Assembly (NCBI RefSeq): GCF_030147005.1
Contig: NZ_JASLAW010000165.1
Coordinates: forward strand, 41,371 to 105,370
DNA length: 64,000 nucleotides
DNA from: Pseudomonas sp.
GTDB lineage: Bacteria; Pseudomonadota; Gammaproteobacteria; Pseudomonadales; Pseudomonadaceae
Reading direction: 5' to 3'
The notes under the pieces are model-generated. The model was not told the DNA's origin. It worked only from the letters and a program-made list of their open reading frames with translations, and ran no database searches. Below are positions 16,358-25,900 of this stretch, piece by piece. Both the position numbers and the translations under genes were made by a program. Numbering within the stretch: position 1 is the stretch's first letter; each line of letters begins with the position of its first letter.

Positions 16358-19300
16358 ATGACTCCCGCGTCGTCAGTTGATGAAAAGAGCTTCCGTAAAC
16401 TCCTGAGCCGTAACGTGGCCCTGCCATTGGGCGTGGGTGTGCTCAGCGCGGTATTTTTCGTTGTGCTGATCACCTACCTGCTGTCGGTGATCCGGTGGGT
16501 GGAGCACACCGACCGGGTGCTCAACAACCTCAATGAGTCGTCCAAACTGACGGTCGACCTGGAAACCGGCATGCGCGGCTTCCTGATTACCGGCGACGAA
16601 CATTTCCTCGACCCTTATGAAGTGGCCAAGCCGCGCATCATTGCCGACCTGCGCAACTTGCAGGAACTGGTGGCCGACAACCCACAGCAGGTCGACCGCC
16701 TCAAGCGCCTCGAAGCGCTGCAGGTGGAATGGAACAAGTACTCGCAGTCGATGATTGAGCTGCAGCGCAGCAGCGGCGATTACCGTGGCGCCGTCAAAGC
16801 GGGCCGAGGCAAGCGCCTGACCGACGAGATCCGCAAGGAATACGACGACGCGGTCGCGATGGAGCAGCAGTTCCGCATTGCCCGCAATGACGAAGTGACC
16901 CGCACCACGGTGATCAGCGTTTCGCTGTACCTGGCGTTCGTACTCGGGCTCAGTGGCTTTCTGGCCTATGTGGGAAGAAAAAATTTACTCGCACTTTCAA
17001 GCAGCTACAGCGCAAACCTCGCGTCACAACAGAAGATCGCGCAACGCCTGGAGCGCCAGGCCTGGCTGCGCAACGGCCAAACTGAACTGGCCGAACAAGT
17101 GCTGGGCCAACTGACCTTGAACCTGTTGGGCCGCAACATCCTGCAATTCTTTGCTCAATACATGGGGTCCGCTGTTGCGGCGTTGTATGTGCGCGAAGAA
17201 CACGGCGGCCTGCGCCGGGTGGCCACGTATGGCTTCTCCCGCGAACAGGCGCAGCTGGAACAAGCGATCTACAGCGACGAAGGCATTGTGGGGCAGGCCG
17301 CCCAACTCGACCGCCTGATCCGTCTGGACGACGTGCCGGTGGATTACTTCAAGGTCAGCTCGGGGCTCGGCGAGGGCGCCCCCCGCAGCGTACTGGTGGT
17401 GCCGACCAGCGACGACGACCGTGTCAATGGCGTGATCGAACTGGGTTTCCTGCGCCCGCTGGAAGAGCGCGATGTCGAGCTGCTGGAGTTGATCGCCGGC
17501 AACATCGGCACCTCCATAGAGGCCGCGCGTTATCGTCAGCGTCTGCAGGAAGTACTGGCCGAGACCCAGCAGCTCAACGAAGAGCTGCAAGTGCAGCAGG
17601 AAGAACTCAAGACCGCCAACGAAGAGCTGGAGGAACAGTCACGTATCCTCAAGGAGTCCCAGGCGCACCTGGAAACCCAGCAGGCCGAGCTTGAGCAGAC
17701 CAACGAGCAACTGGCCGAACAGACCCAGACCCTGGCCGAACAGCGCGACGCCATGGACCGCAAGAATGTCGAACTCAACAAGGTTCAGCTGGAACTGGAA
17801 GACCGCGCCGATGAGCTGCAGCGCTCCAGCAAGTACAAATCCGAATTCCTCGCCAACATGTCCCACGAGCTGCGCACGCCGCTGAACAGTTCGCTGATTC
17901 TGGCCAAATTGTTGGCCGAGAACCCCCAGGAAAACCTCAGTGCCGAACAAGTCAAATTTGCCGAGTCGATCTATTCGGCCGGCAATGACCTGCTCAACCT
18001 GATCAACGACATCCTGGATATTTCCAAGGTAGAAGCCGGCAAGTTGGAAGTACGCCCGGAAAATTCCAGCGTCGAGCGCCTGGTGGATGGCCTGCGCGGC
18101 ATGTTCGAGCCGCTGGCCAAGGATCGCAATCTGGGCTTCCAGATCGAGATGCTGGAAGGCTCACCGTCACTGCTGTTCACCGATCGCCAGCGTCTGGAGC
18201 AGATCCTCAAGAACCTGCTGTCCAACGCCATCAAGTTCACCGAACAGGGCCAAGTCAGCCTGTCGGTGTCCCGCGCGCCGGGGGAGGGCATTGCCTTTAC
18301 CGTGCGCGACTCGGGCATCGGTATCGCACAGGATCAACAGGAAAGCATCTTCGAAGCCTTCCGCCAGGCGGATGGCACCACCAATCGCCGTTACGGCGGT
18401 ACCGGTCTGGGCCTGTCGATTTCCCGTGACCTGGCGACCTTGCTGGGTGGCTACATCAGCGTGACCAGTGAACCGGGCAAGGGCAGCGTTTTCACCCTGG
18501 TATTGCCGGAACAGTACGTCGAACGTGCCGAAGATGCCGCGCCGATCGAGCCGCCACGCCAAGCCGTGGCGGTACCGGCGCCCGAGCCAGTCAAGGCTTT
18601 GCCGCTGCCGGTGGCCGACGCCGAGCAGATCCCACGCTTTGCCGATGACCGTGACAAAGCGCCATTCGCCACGCGCTGCATCCTGGTGGTGGAAGATGAA
18701 CCGAATTTTGCCCGCATCCTCTTCGACCTGGCCCATGAGCTGGGCTACAACTGCCTGGTCGCCCACGGTGCCGACGAAGGCTACAGCCTCGCCGAAGCGT
18801 TCATCCCTGATGCGATCCTGCTGGACATGCGCCTGCCGGATCATTCCGGGCTGACGGTGCTGCAGCGTCTCAAAGCGCACGCCAGTACCCGGCACATCCC
18901 GGTGCATGTGATTTCCGTGGAAGACCGCGTCGAAGCCGCCATGCACATGGGCGCCATCGGTTACGCGGTAAAACCCACCACCCGTGAAGAGCTCAAGGAC
19001 GTGTTCGCGCGCCTGGAAGCCAAGCTGACGCAAAAGGTCAAACGCGTGCTGCTGGTGGAAGATGACGACCTGCAGCGCGACAGCATTGCCCGCCTGATCG
19101 GTGACGATGACATCGAAATCACAGACGTCGGCTACGCCCAGGCTGCGCTGGACCTGCTGCGCACCAACGTCTACGACTGCATGATCATCGACCTCAAGCT
19201 GCCGGACATGCTCGGCAACGAGCTGCTCAAGCGCATGGCCACCGAGGATATCTGCTCGTTCCCGCCGGTGATCGTCTACACCGGGCGCAACCTCACACGG

Positions 19301-19855
19301 GACGAAGAGGCCGAACTGCGCAAGTATTCGCGCTCGATCATCATCAAGGGCGCCCGCTCTCCGGAGCGCCTGCTCGATGAAGTCACACTCTTTCTGCACA
19401 AAGTCGAATCCCAGCTGTCCCATGACCGCCAGAAGATGCTCAAGACCGCGCGCAGCCGTGACAAGGTGTTCGAAGGGCGCAAGATCCTGTTGGTGGATGA
19501 CGATGTACGCAACATTTTTGCCCTGACCAGTGCCCTGGAACATAAAGGCGCCGTGGTGGTGATCGGGCGCAACGGCCGTGAAGCCATCGACAAGCTCAAT
19601 GAGGTCGACGATATCGATCTGGTGCTGATGGACGTGATGATGCCGGAGATGGACGGCTACGAAGCGACCGCCCTGATCCGTCAGGACCCGCGCTGGAAAA
19701 AGCTGCCGATCATCGCCGTCACGGCCAAGGCCATGAAAGATGACCAGGAGCGTTGCCTGGCGGCAGGCTCCAACGATTACCTGGCCAAACCCATTGATCT
19801 GGACCGTCTGTTCTCGTTGATTCGCGTATGGTTACCCAAGATGGAACGCATTTAA
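16358..19855 (+). CDS. CHASE3-GAF hybrid histidine kinase with three receiver domains
   Basis: A 1165-aa inner-membrane sensor. Two membrane segments (about 22-45 and 187-207) flank a CHASE3-like periplasmic domain (GMRGFLITGDEHFLDPY). Then come a cytoplasmic GAF domain (about 245-385), a long Gln/Glu-rich coiled coil (about 390-490), HisKA with H503 in MSHELRTPLN, and HATPase with GTGLGLSISRDL. Three receivers follow, with phospho-acceptor Asp at 823, 945 and 1092. The ATG at 16358 is favoured by AAGG seven bases upstream; starts at 16352 or 16295 are possible. It heads an operon with cheR immediately after its stop. Signal and output are unknown. Confidence 0.88.
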   Translation: MTPASSVDEKSFRKLLSRNVALPLGVGVLSAVFFVVLITYLLSVIRWVEHTDRVLNNLNESSKLTVDLETGMRGFLITGDEHFLDPYEVAKPRIIADLRNLQELVADNPQQVDRLKRLEALQVEWNKYSQSMIELQRSSGDYRGAVKAGRGKRLTDEIRKEYDDAVAMEQQFRIARNDEVTRTTVISVSLYLAFVLGLSGFLAYVGRKNLLALSSSYSANLASQQKIAQRLERQAWLRNGQTELAEQVLGQLTLNLLGRNILQFFAQYMGSAVAALYVREEHGGLRRVATYGFSREQAQLEQAIYSDEGIVGQAAQLDRLIRLDDVPVDYFKVSSGLGEGAPRSVLVVPTSDDDRVNGVIELGFLRPLEERDVELLELIAGNIGTSIEAARYRQRLQEVLAETQQLNEELQVQQEELKTANEELEEQSRILKESQAHLETQQAELEQTNEQLAEQTQTLAEQRDAMDRKNVELNKVQLELEDRADELQRSSKYKSEFLANMSHELRTPLNSSLILAKLLAENPQENLSAEQVKFAESIYSAGNDLLNLINDILDISKVEAGKLEVRPENSSVERLVDGLRGMFEPLAKDRNLGFQIEMLEGSPSLLFTDRQRLEQILKNLLSNAIKFTEQGQVSLSVSRAPGEGIAFTVRDSGIGIAQDQQESIFEAFRQADGTTNRRYGGTGLGLSISRDLATLLGGYISVTSEPGKGSVFTLVLPEQYVERAEDAAPIEPPRQAVAVPAPEPVKALPLPVADAEQIPRFADDRDKAPFATRCILVVEDEPNFARILFDLAHELGYNCLVAHGADEGYSLAEAFIPDAILLDMRLPDHSGLTVLQRLKAHASTRHIPVHVISVEDRVEAAMHMGAIGYAVKPTTREELKDVFARLEAKLTQKVKRVLLVEDDDLQRDSIARLIGDDDIEITDVGYAQAALDLLRTNVYDCMIIDLKLPDMLGNELLKRMATEDICSFPPVIVYTGRNLTRDEEAELRKYSRSIIIKGARSPERLLDEVTLFLHKVESQLSHDRQKMLKTARSRDKVFEGRKILLVDDDVRNIFALTSALEHKGAVVVIGRNGREAIDKLNEVDDIDLVLMDVMMPEMDGYEATALIRQDPRWKKLPIIAVTAKAMKDDQERCLAAGSNDYLAKPIDLDRLFSLIRVWLPKMERI

Positions 19856-20686
19856 GTGGAGCGAAGTTTCTTGGATAAAAGCAGCGACATTGAGCTGCGC
19901 CTGTTGATCGAGGCGATTTACCTCAAGTACAGCTACGACTTTCGCGACTACTCCGGTGCGTCGGTCAAACGGCGCGTGGCCCATGCCTTGCGCCAGTTCG
20001 ACTGCGCGACCATTTCCGCGTTGCAGGAGCGGGTGCTGCACGACCCGGCCGCGTTCATGCAATTGCTGCAGTTCCTGACCATCCCGGTGAGCGAGATGTT
20101 TCGCGACCCGTCGCACTTTCTCGCGATTCGCCGGGAAGTGGTGCCGCTGCTCAAGACCTACCCGTCGATCAAGATCTGGATCGCCGGATGCAGCACCGGC
20201 GAGGAGGTGTACTCCATGGCGATCCTGCTGCGCGAAGAAGGCTTGCTCGAACGCACCATCATCTACGCCACCGACATCAACCCAGCCTCGCTGGACAAAG
20301 CCAAGCAGGGCATCTTCTCTCTGGAAAACGTGCGCGCCTACACGGCCAACTATCAGCAGGCCGGTGGCCAGCGTTCATTTGCCGACTACTACACGGCGGC
20401 TTACGATAATGCGATCTTCGACAAGACGCTGCGCGAGAACGTGACGTTCGCCGACCATAGCCTGGCGACCGATAGCGTATTCTCGGAAACTCAATTAATT
20501 TCATGTCGTAACGTATTGATTTACTTCAATAAAAACTTGCAGGACAGGGCGTTCGGGTTGTTTCATGAGTCGCTGTGTCATCGCGGCTTCCTCGTGCTGG
20601 GCAGCAAGGAAACCCTGGATTTTTCGGCTTACAGCAAGCAGTTCGAACCCTTGGTCAAACAGGAACGGATCTACCGCAAATTATGA
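19856..20686 (+). CDS. cheR: CheR-family protein-glutamate methyltransferase
   Basis: A 276-aa SAM-dependent methyltransferase. The N-terminal helical domain (YDFRDYSGASVKRRV) and SAM-binding core (IWIAGCSTGEEVYSMAILL, ATDINPASL, SCRNVLIYF) are those of CheR. It starts with GTG directly after the kinase TAA, so translation is probably coupled. There is no chemoreceptor, CheW or CheA in the cluster, so the methylation target may be the neighbouring kinase, with its long Gln/Glu-rich coiled coil, or a receptor elsewhere. Confidence 0.88.
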   Translation: MERSFLDKSSDIELRLLIEAIYLKYSYDFRDYSGASVKRRVAHALRQFDCATISALQERVLHDPAAFMQLLQFLTIPVSEMFRDPSHFLAIRREVVPLLKTYPSIKIWIAGCSTGEEVYSMAILLREEGLLERTIIYATDINPASLDKAKQGIFSLENVRAYTANYQQAGGQRSFADYYTAAYDNAIFDKTLRENVTFADHSLATDSVFSETQLISCRNVLIYFNKNLQDRAFGLFHESLCHRGFLVLGSKETLDFSAYSKQFEPLVKQERIYRKL

Positions 20687-21282
20687 GCGACGCTGCAATC
20701 ACCCCGATTGTCGGGATTGAAGCCATCGTCGTCGGCGCCTCCGCCGGCGGCGTAGAGGCGTTGCTGAGCATTTTTGGCGGTTTGCCGGAGACGTTCGCGC
20801 TGCCGATCATTGCCGTGCTGCACCTGCCGGATGAACGTCGCAGCCAGTTGGCCGAGGTCTTCGCGCGGCGCTTGCGCATTCCGGTGAAGGAAGCGCGGGA
20901 CAAGGAGTCGATCGAGGCGGGTACCTTGTATTTCGCAGGCCCCGGCTATCATCTCTCGGTGGAACACGACCGCAGCCTGTCCCTGAGCCAGGAGGACCGC
21001 GTGCACCATTCCCGGCCGGCCATCGATTTTCTTTTCGCTTCGGCTGCCGATGCCTACGGGCGAGGCCTGCTGGCGATCCTGCTGACCGGCGCCAACCAGG
21101 ACGGCGCGCGCGGGCTGGCCCACGTCAAGCAATCAGGCGGCACCACCCTGGTACAAGACCCCGCCGAGGCCCGAATTGCGGTAATGCCCCTGGCAGCCCT
21201 GGCGCTGCACACACCCGACCATATTCTTTCCTTGAGCCAGATTGGCTCATTGCTGGCTTCCCTGGAACCCTCCCCATGTTAA
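20683..21282 (+). CDS. cheB: CheB-type methylesterase without receiver domain
   Basis: A 199-aa catalytic CheB domain only. The triad is S20 in VGASAGGVEAL, H47 in VLHLPD and D140 in LLTGANQDGARG. Classical CheB carries an N-terminal receiver that controls it; that domain is absent here. It overlaps the cheR stop by four bases (ATGA) and overlaps the next kinase by seven, so these three are translationally coupled. It should hydrolyse glutamyl methyl esters (or deamidate Gln) on the CheR target. Confidence 0.88.
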   Translation: MSDAAITPIVGIEAIVVGASAGGVEALLSIFGGLPETFALPIIAVLHLPDERRSQLAEVFARRLRIPVKEARDKESIEAGTLYFAGPGYHLSVEHDRSLSLSQEDRVHHSRPAIDFLFASAADAYGRGLLAILLTGANQDGARGLAHVKQSGGTTLVQDPAEARIAVMPLAALALHTPDHILSLSQIGSLLASLEPSPC

Positions 21283-22469
21283 GTACTGTCCAGGCCAAAC
21301 TGCTGATCGTCGACGATCTGCCGGAAAACCTGCTGGCCCTCGAGGCGCTGATCAAGCGCGAAGACCGCCAGGTATACAAAGCATTGAGTGCCGACGAGGC
21401 GTTGTCCCTGTTGCTGGAACATGAATTCGCGATGGCGATCCTCGACGTGCAGATGCCTGGCATGAACGGTTTCGAACTGGCCGAACTGATGCGCGGCACC
21501 GAAAAGACCAAGAACATCCCGATCGTGTTCGTCAGCGCCGCCGGCCGCGAACTCAATTACGCCTTCAAGGGTTATGAAAGCGGCGCGGTGGACTTCCTGC
21601 ACAAGCCGCTGGATATCCACGCGGTGAAGAGCAAGGTCAATGTATTCGTAGACCTGTATCGCCAGAGCAAGGCGATGAAGCAGCAGGTCGAAGCCCTGGA
21701 GCGCAGCCGCCGCGAGCAAGAACTGCTGCTGACGCGTCTGCAGGCTACCCAGGCCGAGCTGGAGCAGGCTGTGCGCATGCGCGATGACTTCATGTCGATC
21801 GTCGCCCACGAAGTGCGCACCCCGCTCAACGGGCTGATCCTGGAAACCCAGCTGCGCAAGATGCACCTGGCCCGAGACAACGCTGCGGCGTTTACCCTGG
21901 ACAAGATGCACGCGATGGTCGACCGCGACGAGCGCCAGATCAAGAGCCTGATCCGTCTGATCGAGGACATGCTCGACGTGTCGCGTATCCGCACCGGCAA
22001 GCTGTCGATACGCCCGGCGCGCTTCGATCTGACCCAACTGGTGCGCAACCTGGTGCATAACTTCGAGCCGCAGGTGGCCGCCGCCGAATCATCGATGCAC
22101 CTGGTAGCCGACGAATCGGTGGAAGGCCATTGGGATGAGTTTCGTATCGAGCAGGTGGTCACCAACCTGCTGACCAACGCTTTGCGCTACGGCGCCAAGA
22201 GCCCGGTTGAAGTGCGGGTGTATGCAAAACATGGCGAGGCCTGCGTGGAAGTGCGCGACCACGGCATTGGCATCAGCGAGGAGAACCAGAAGCGCATTTT
22301 CCAGCAGTTCGAGCGGGTTTCCGTCAACCATGCGGCAGCCGGCCTGGGCCTGGGGCTGTTCATCTCCGAACAGATCGTCGCAGCCCATGGCGGTACCATT
22401 GAAGTTGAAAGCCGGATAGGCGAGGGCGCGCTGTTTCGGGTCTGTCTGCCGCTTCAGGCGACGGCATGA
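21276..22469 (+). CDS. Receiver-histidine kinase fusion, soluble
   Basis: A 397-aa cytoplasmic protein with a reversed hybrid order. The N-terminal receiver (5-122, D57 in ILDVQMPGMNG, HKPLD lysine) is followed by a short coiled coil (125-170), HisKA (H178 in AHEVRTPLNG) and HATPase (NALRYGA, DHGIGI, GLGLGLFISEQI). It has no membrane segments. The receiver probably takes phosphate from the preceding hybrid kinase and gates this kinase. Its ATG lies within the last codons of cheB, supporting coupled expression. Confidence 0.9.
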   Translation: MLSTVQAKLLIVDDLPENLLALEALIKREDRQVYKALSADEALSLLLEHEFAMAILDVQMPGMNGFELAELMRGTEKTKNIPIVFVSAAGRELNYAFKGYESGAVDFLHKPLDIHAVKSKVNVFVDLYRQSKAMKQQVEALERSRREQELLLTRLQATQAELEQAVRMRDDFMSIVAHEVRTPLNGLILETQLRKMHLARDNAAAFTLDKMHAMVDRDERQIKSLIRLIEDMLDVSRIRTGKLSIRPARFDLTQLVRNLVHNFEPQVAAAESSMHLVADESVEGHWDEFRIEQVVTNLLTNALRYGAKSPVEVRVYAKHGEACVEVRDHGIGISEENQKRIFQQFERVSVNHAAAGLGLGLFISEQIVAAHGGTIEVESRIGEGALFRVCLPLQATA

Positions 22470-22547
22470 AATCAATCGTCACCTGGACGCAACCTCTACG
22501 TGACCCGATGGTCGTAACACCAGCTACTGACTGGACGAAGGCTTCCC

Positions 22548-22925
22548 ATGAGTGAAGATGCACAAGATGTCGTACTGATCGTCGAGGACGACGAATCCAT
22601 TATGTTTGTGCTGGGTGAATACCTGGCTGGCCTGGGTTATCGGGTGTTAAAGGCGGTCAATGGAAAAGAGGCCTTTGAAATCCTCGCGACCAAGCCGCAT
22701 CTGGACTTGATGGTCACGGATTACCGCCTGCCCGGCGGCATTTCCGGCGTGCAAATCGCCGAGCCGGCGCTCAAAGTGAGGCCGGAATTGAAAGTGATCT
22801 TTATCAGTGGATACCCGCAGGAAATCCTCGACTGCAACAGCCCTATCACGCGCAATGCACCGATTCTGGCCAAGCCGTTCGATCTGGATACGCTGCAGGA
22901 GCATATCCAGCGGTTGTTGGCCTGA
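22548..22925 (+). CDS. Single-domain response regulator
   Basis: A 125-aa receiver with acidic residues VEDDE (12-16), phospho-acceptor D58 in MVTDYRLPGG and K in LAKPFD. AAGG lies before the ATG. It closes the kinase-cheR-cheB-kinase operon, 78 bases after the second kinase, and resembles the C-terminal receivers of FixL-type hybrid kinases more than CheY. It is a likely terminal phosphate acceptor for the cluster; no output domain is present. Confidence 0.88.
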   Translation: MSEDAQDVVLIVEDDESIMFVLGEYLAGLGYRVLKAVNGKEAFEILATKPHLDLMVTDYRLPGGISGVQIAEPALKVRPELKVIFISGYPQEILDCNSPITRNAPILAKPFDLDTLQEHIQRLLA

Positions 22926-22929
22926 GGTA

Positions 22930-22951
22930 GCGCCGCCCGGAGTGGGGGCGC
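22930..22951. terminator. Hairpin between signalling operon and toxin-like gene
   Basis: GCGCC-CCC pairs with GGG-GGCGC around a GGAGT loop with one bulged G, five bases after the regulator stop. It lies between convergent genes and has no T tract, so termination is only suggested. Confidence 0.4.
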
Positions 22952-22967
22952 CACGTATCTCATCCGA

Positions 22968-25900
22968 TCAGGTCGTAAGTTTCTTTATATTAGCGTTGAG
23001 TGTGCTGGCGGGGGTGAAGGCAAATTCCCAAGGCGTATCACCGCCAAAGCCATTCAGGAAATCTTGAAGGCCTTTATGTTTATCACCGGTGATATTGTAG
23101 ACGGTCAGTCCGCCGTGGATTTGAAAAGGGTTGTTGTTACTCAGCATCGCTGCATCCAGCGAGTAACTATTGGTATTGAACAGGTATAACTCATTGTTGT
23201 TGGTTTTTTGAATATAAACCGTATGGCCAAACTCGCCGTCCTTGTGCGCATGCTTGAAATTGAGAAATCCGGATTCAGTAATATCTTCAGGGTTGAAAAG
23301 GGCTTTCTGGCTACCGGGCTTGATGTCCATGAGTTCCAGGTAACGGGATGAATAATTGCTGGTCCCTTTCAAGTCTATGGCAGCCATGACAACGTCGAAT
23401 GCCTTGGGTGAGATAGTTTTCTCTGCTTGCGCCACACGCAGGGATGCGTCGTAGCAGAGGAACGCTTGGTTATCAGGGTTCAGGTGCAGCTTTTCCCACG
23501 TCTGCGCCAGCTCTCGGTGGGAAATGCTGATGGGTTGTCCTGAAGGCGTTAGCGGGGTTTTGTATAGATCATTGAATTCTGAGTCGAACACGCTGTTTAC
23601 TTTCCTCCATTCATTGTCGTGATCGAAGACTTTGAACTCCAACTTGGTGCGGTCCGTGCCGTGAGTCTTATACTGAACATCCAACTTTTTATCGCGGAAG
23701 TGCTTGTCGAGGCCGCGCGTCATTAAGTCCGCATCGTCAAATGTCGCCAGACCGTAATTGGGCTCGTTAAACCAGAATGTTTTTTTGCCGTCTTCTATTT
23801 TCACGCCAGCCGCAATCGCATGGCCTGGCGAGTCGATCATGATTGAGCGCGTGGACGTGAAACCGTCCAGTTTTTTTACTATGTCTTGATAAGAGAGCAG
23901 CTCAGCTTTTTTTGTAGCGTAGAACGCGGTAGGCGTTTGAATCTTGAGTTGGAGTTTATTCAGCTTTTCGATGAATCGCCTACAGGCAGGATCTGCCGGA
24001 AAGGCCGCTGCGGTGTACATGTTCCGGATGAGCGTGAGGTCCTTTCCTTCTTCCATCGCCGTGGCCATGAGTCGAGAAATGGCGGCACACTGTCCATCAG
24101 AGAGTTGCGATGTCATGCCAATGTAAGAGACTTGCGGCATCGGCACCACGCTGCCGAAGCGAGGTTCTATGTTATCAACGAACCTGAACGCACTGCGCTT
24201 ACCAAACGTGTAGGCATACTCATCAAATTTTCTGACAATGACACCCAGTTGCTCACTGCTGAGGCCGGGCTTGGCAGCCAACTTCATAAAGTCTGCGCGC
24301 TTTTTGGCACTCGATAATCTAGGAACGGTGTCGACGTCGCCAATACGATAACCGTTGTCAAATTCGATTTTGCTTCGATGATGGGTGATGATTTTGTTCC
24401 ACTTGTTAATAACGTCGTCGCTGATTTTGCTCACAGGATCACTGGCGGTGTTCCATTTTCCGAGGGCCTCTGCCTCTAATCGAGGCGAAGGCAGGAAGTC
24501 GTTCAGAGGCAAACCGTGGGGCTTCATGGTGAATGGGTCCAAGGCGTACCATTTTGCATTCCATGTGACGGCGGCAACTTCCGCGATTTCTCCGTTGATT
24601 TTGGCGGTGCCTATTGCTCCGGCATCAAAGTTACCGAAGACCTTTTTCAGCAAATCATACTTATAGGCTCCCGCCATGGCCCATTCGGTGAACTGTCTGG
24701 CGCCGTGGGAAGCGAGTTGTTTACCGCCGGCTCCCACGGCACCCAACAGCGCACCGACGCCGTCCAAGGGATTGACTGCGCTGAGGGTTGCACGCCCCAG
24801 GATCTTCACGCCACGTGCCGCATGCCTGAACGTGGATGCGCCTGCCTTAAGGGCTTTGGCGCCTTTGGCTGCAGCGCCAAAGCCAACGAAAAAGCCCAGC
24901 CCATCCAGCGCCAAGTCAACGATACCGGCGCCGATATTGCCCTTCGTAAAGTGAGTGACGGCGGAGTAAAGGGGGACCAGATTTAGAAAGAACTCACCGA
25001 CTTTTTTATTGATAGAGACTTCCGTATCGAATGTCGTCAGGCCCTCAGCCATTTTTTTGTACGATCCCATATCGGCTATTTTCAATTTGGCGTCAGCGAT
25101 ATAGCGTGTTCTTTCGCTGAAATAGCTTTCAGGGATTCGCTTTTTCCCGTGTTCATTGAGCAGATTTTCTGTATAGGTACCTGCGGGCGTGACCGGTAAA
25201 AGCTGAAGGGCCTGTTTACCGAACTTCACTTTTTGGGAACCCGGTGTGAGGCCACTTAAATCTTCACGCTTTCGGACCGTGTTGTTGTAATAATCCACCT
25301 CATAAACGTGCACTTTGTCGTTATGCACGCTATGCAAAATCAACTTTGATTCACTCCTTGGGTAATTCGTTATTACCCCTGTAAAGGAGTGGCTGACAAC
25401 CAGGACTTCCTTGGCAACGGCCAACGCTCCGTATTCAATGATTTCTCGATCAGCGAGCGGCAGGGATGAAATTAAGTTTTTGGTTTGCGTGGCGATGGCC
25501 GTCTCATAGTTATCGACAAACGTATGAAACGCGCGCTCGAAATCAGCTTTCAGTTCGGACAGTGACGATTGCTGTGTGCTCAATGTCGCGCGAATAGCGG
25601 GCAAACTTATTTTGTGATGGCTGGCTCTCCATTCCAGGTCGGTCGGGCGAAGCCTGTTGGTCAGGTATAGATCCAATACCGAATAAGGACCGGGCGAGTC
25701 GTGGTGGGCCGTATCACGGGTTATATATTTTTCTTGAAGGTCTTCCAGCGATAAGTGCGGCATCATCTGCTGTAATTTTTTCAGCCCCATTTTTTGAAAC
25801 TCGGGCATTTGCGTCGCGAAGGCAGTGGAGGCCGCATTCAACTCAGTCACTTGCTCGTTGAATGCACCGCGCACCTTCGTCATCTGCGCATCGGTATACG

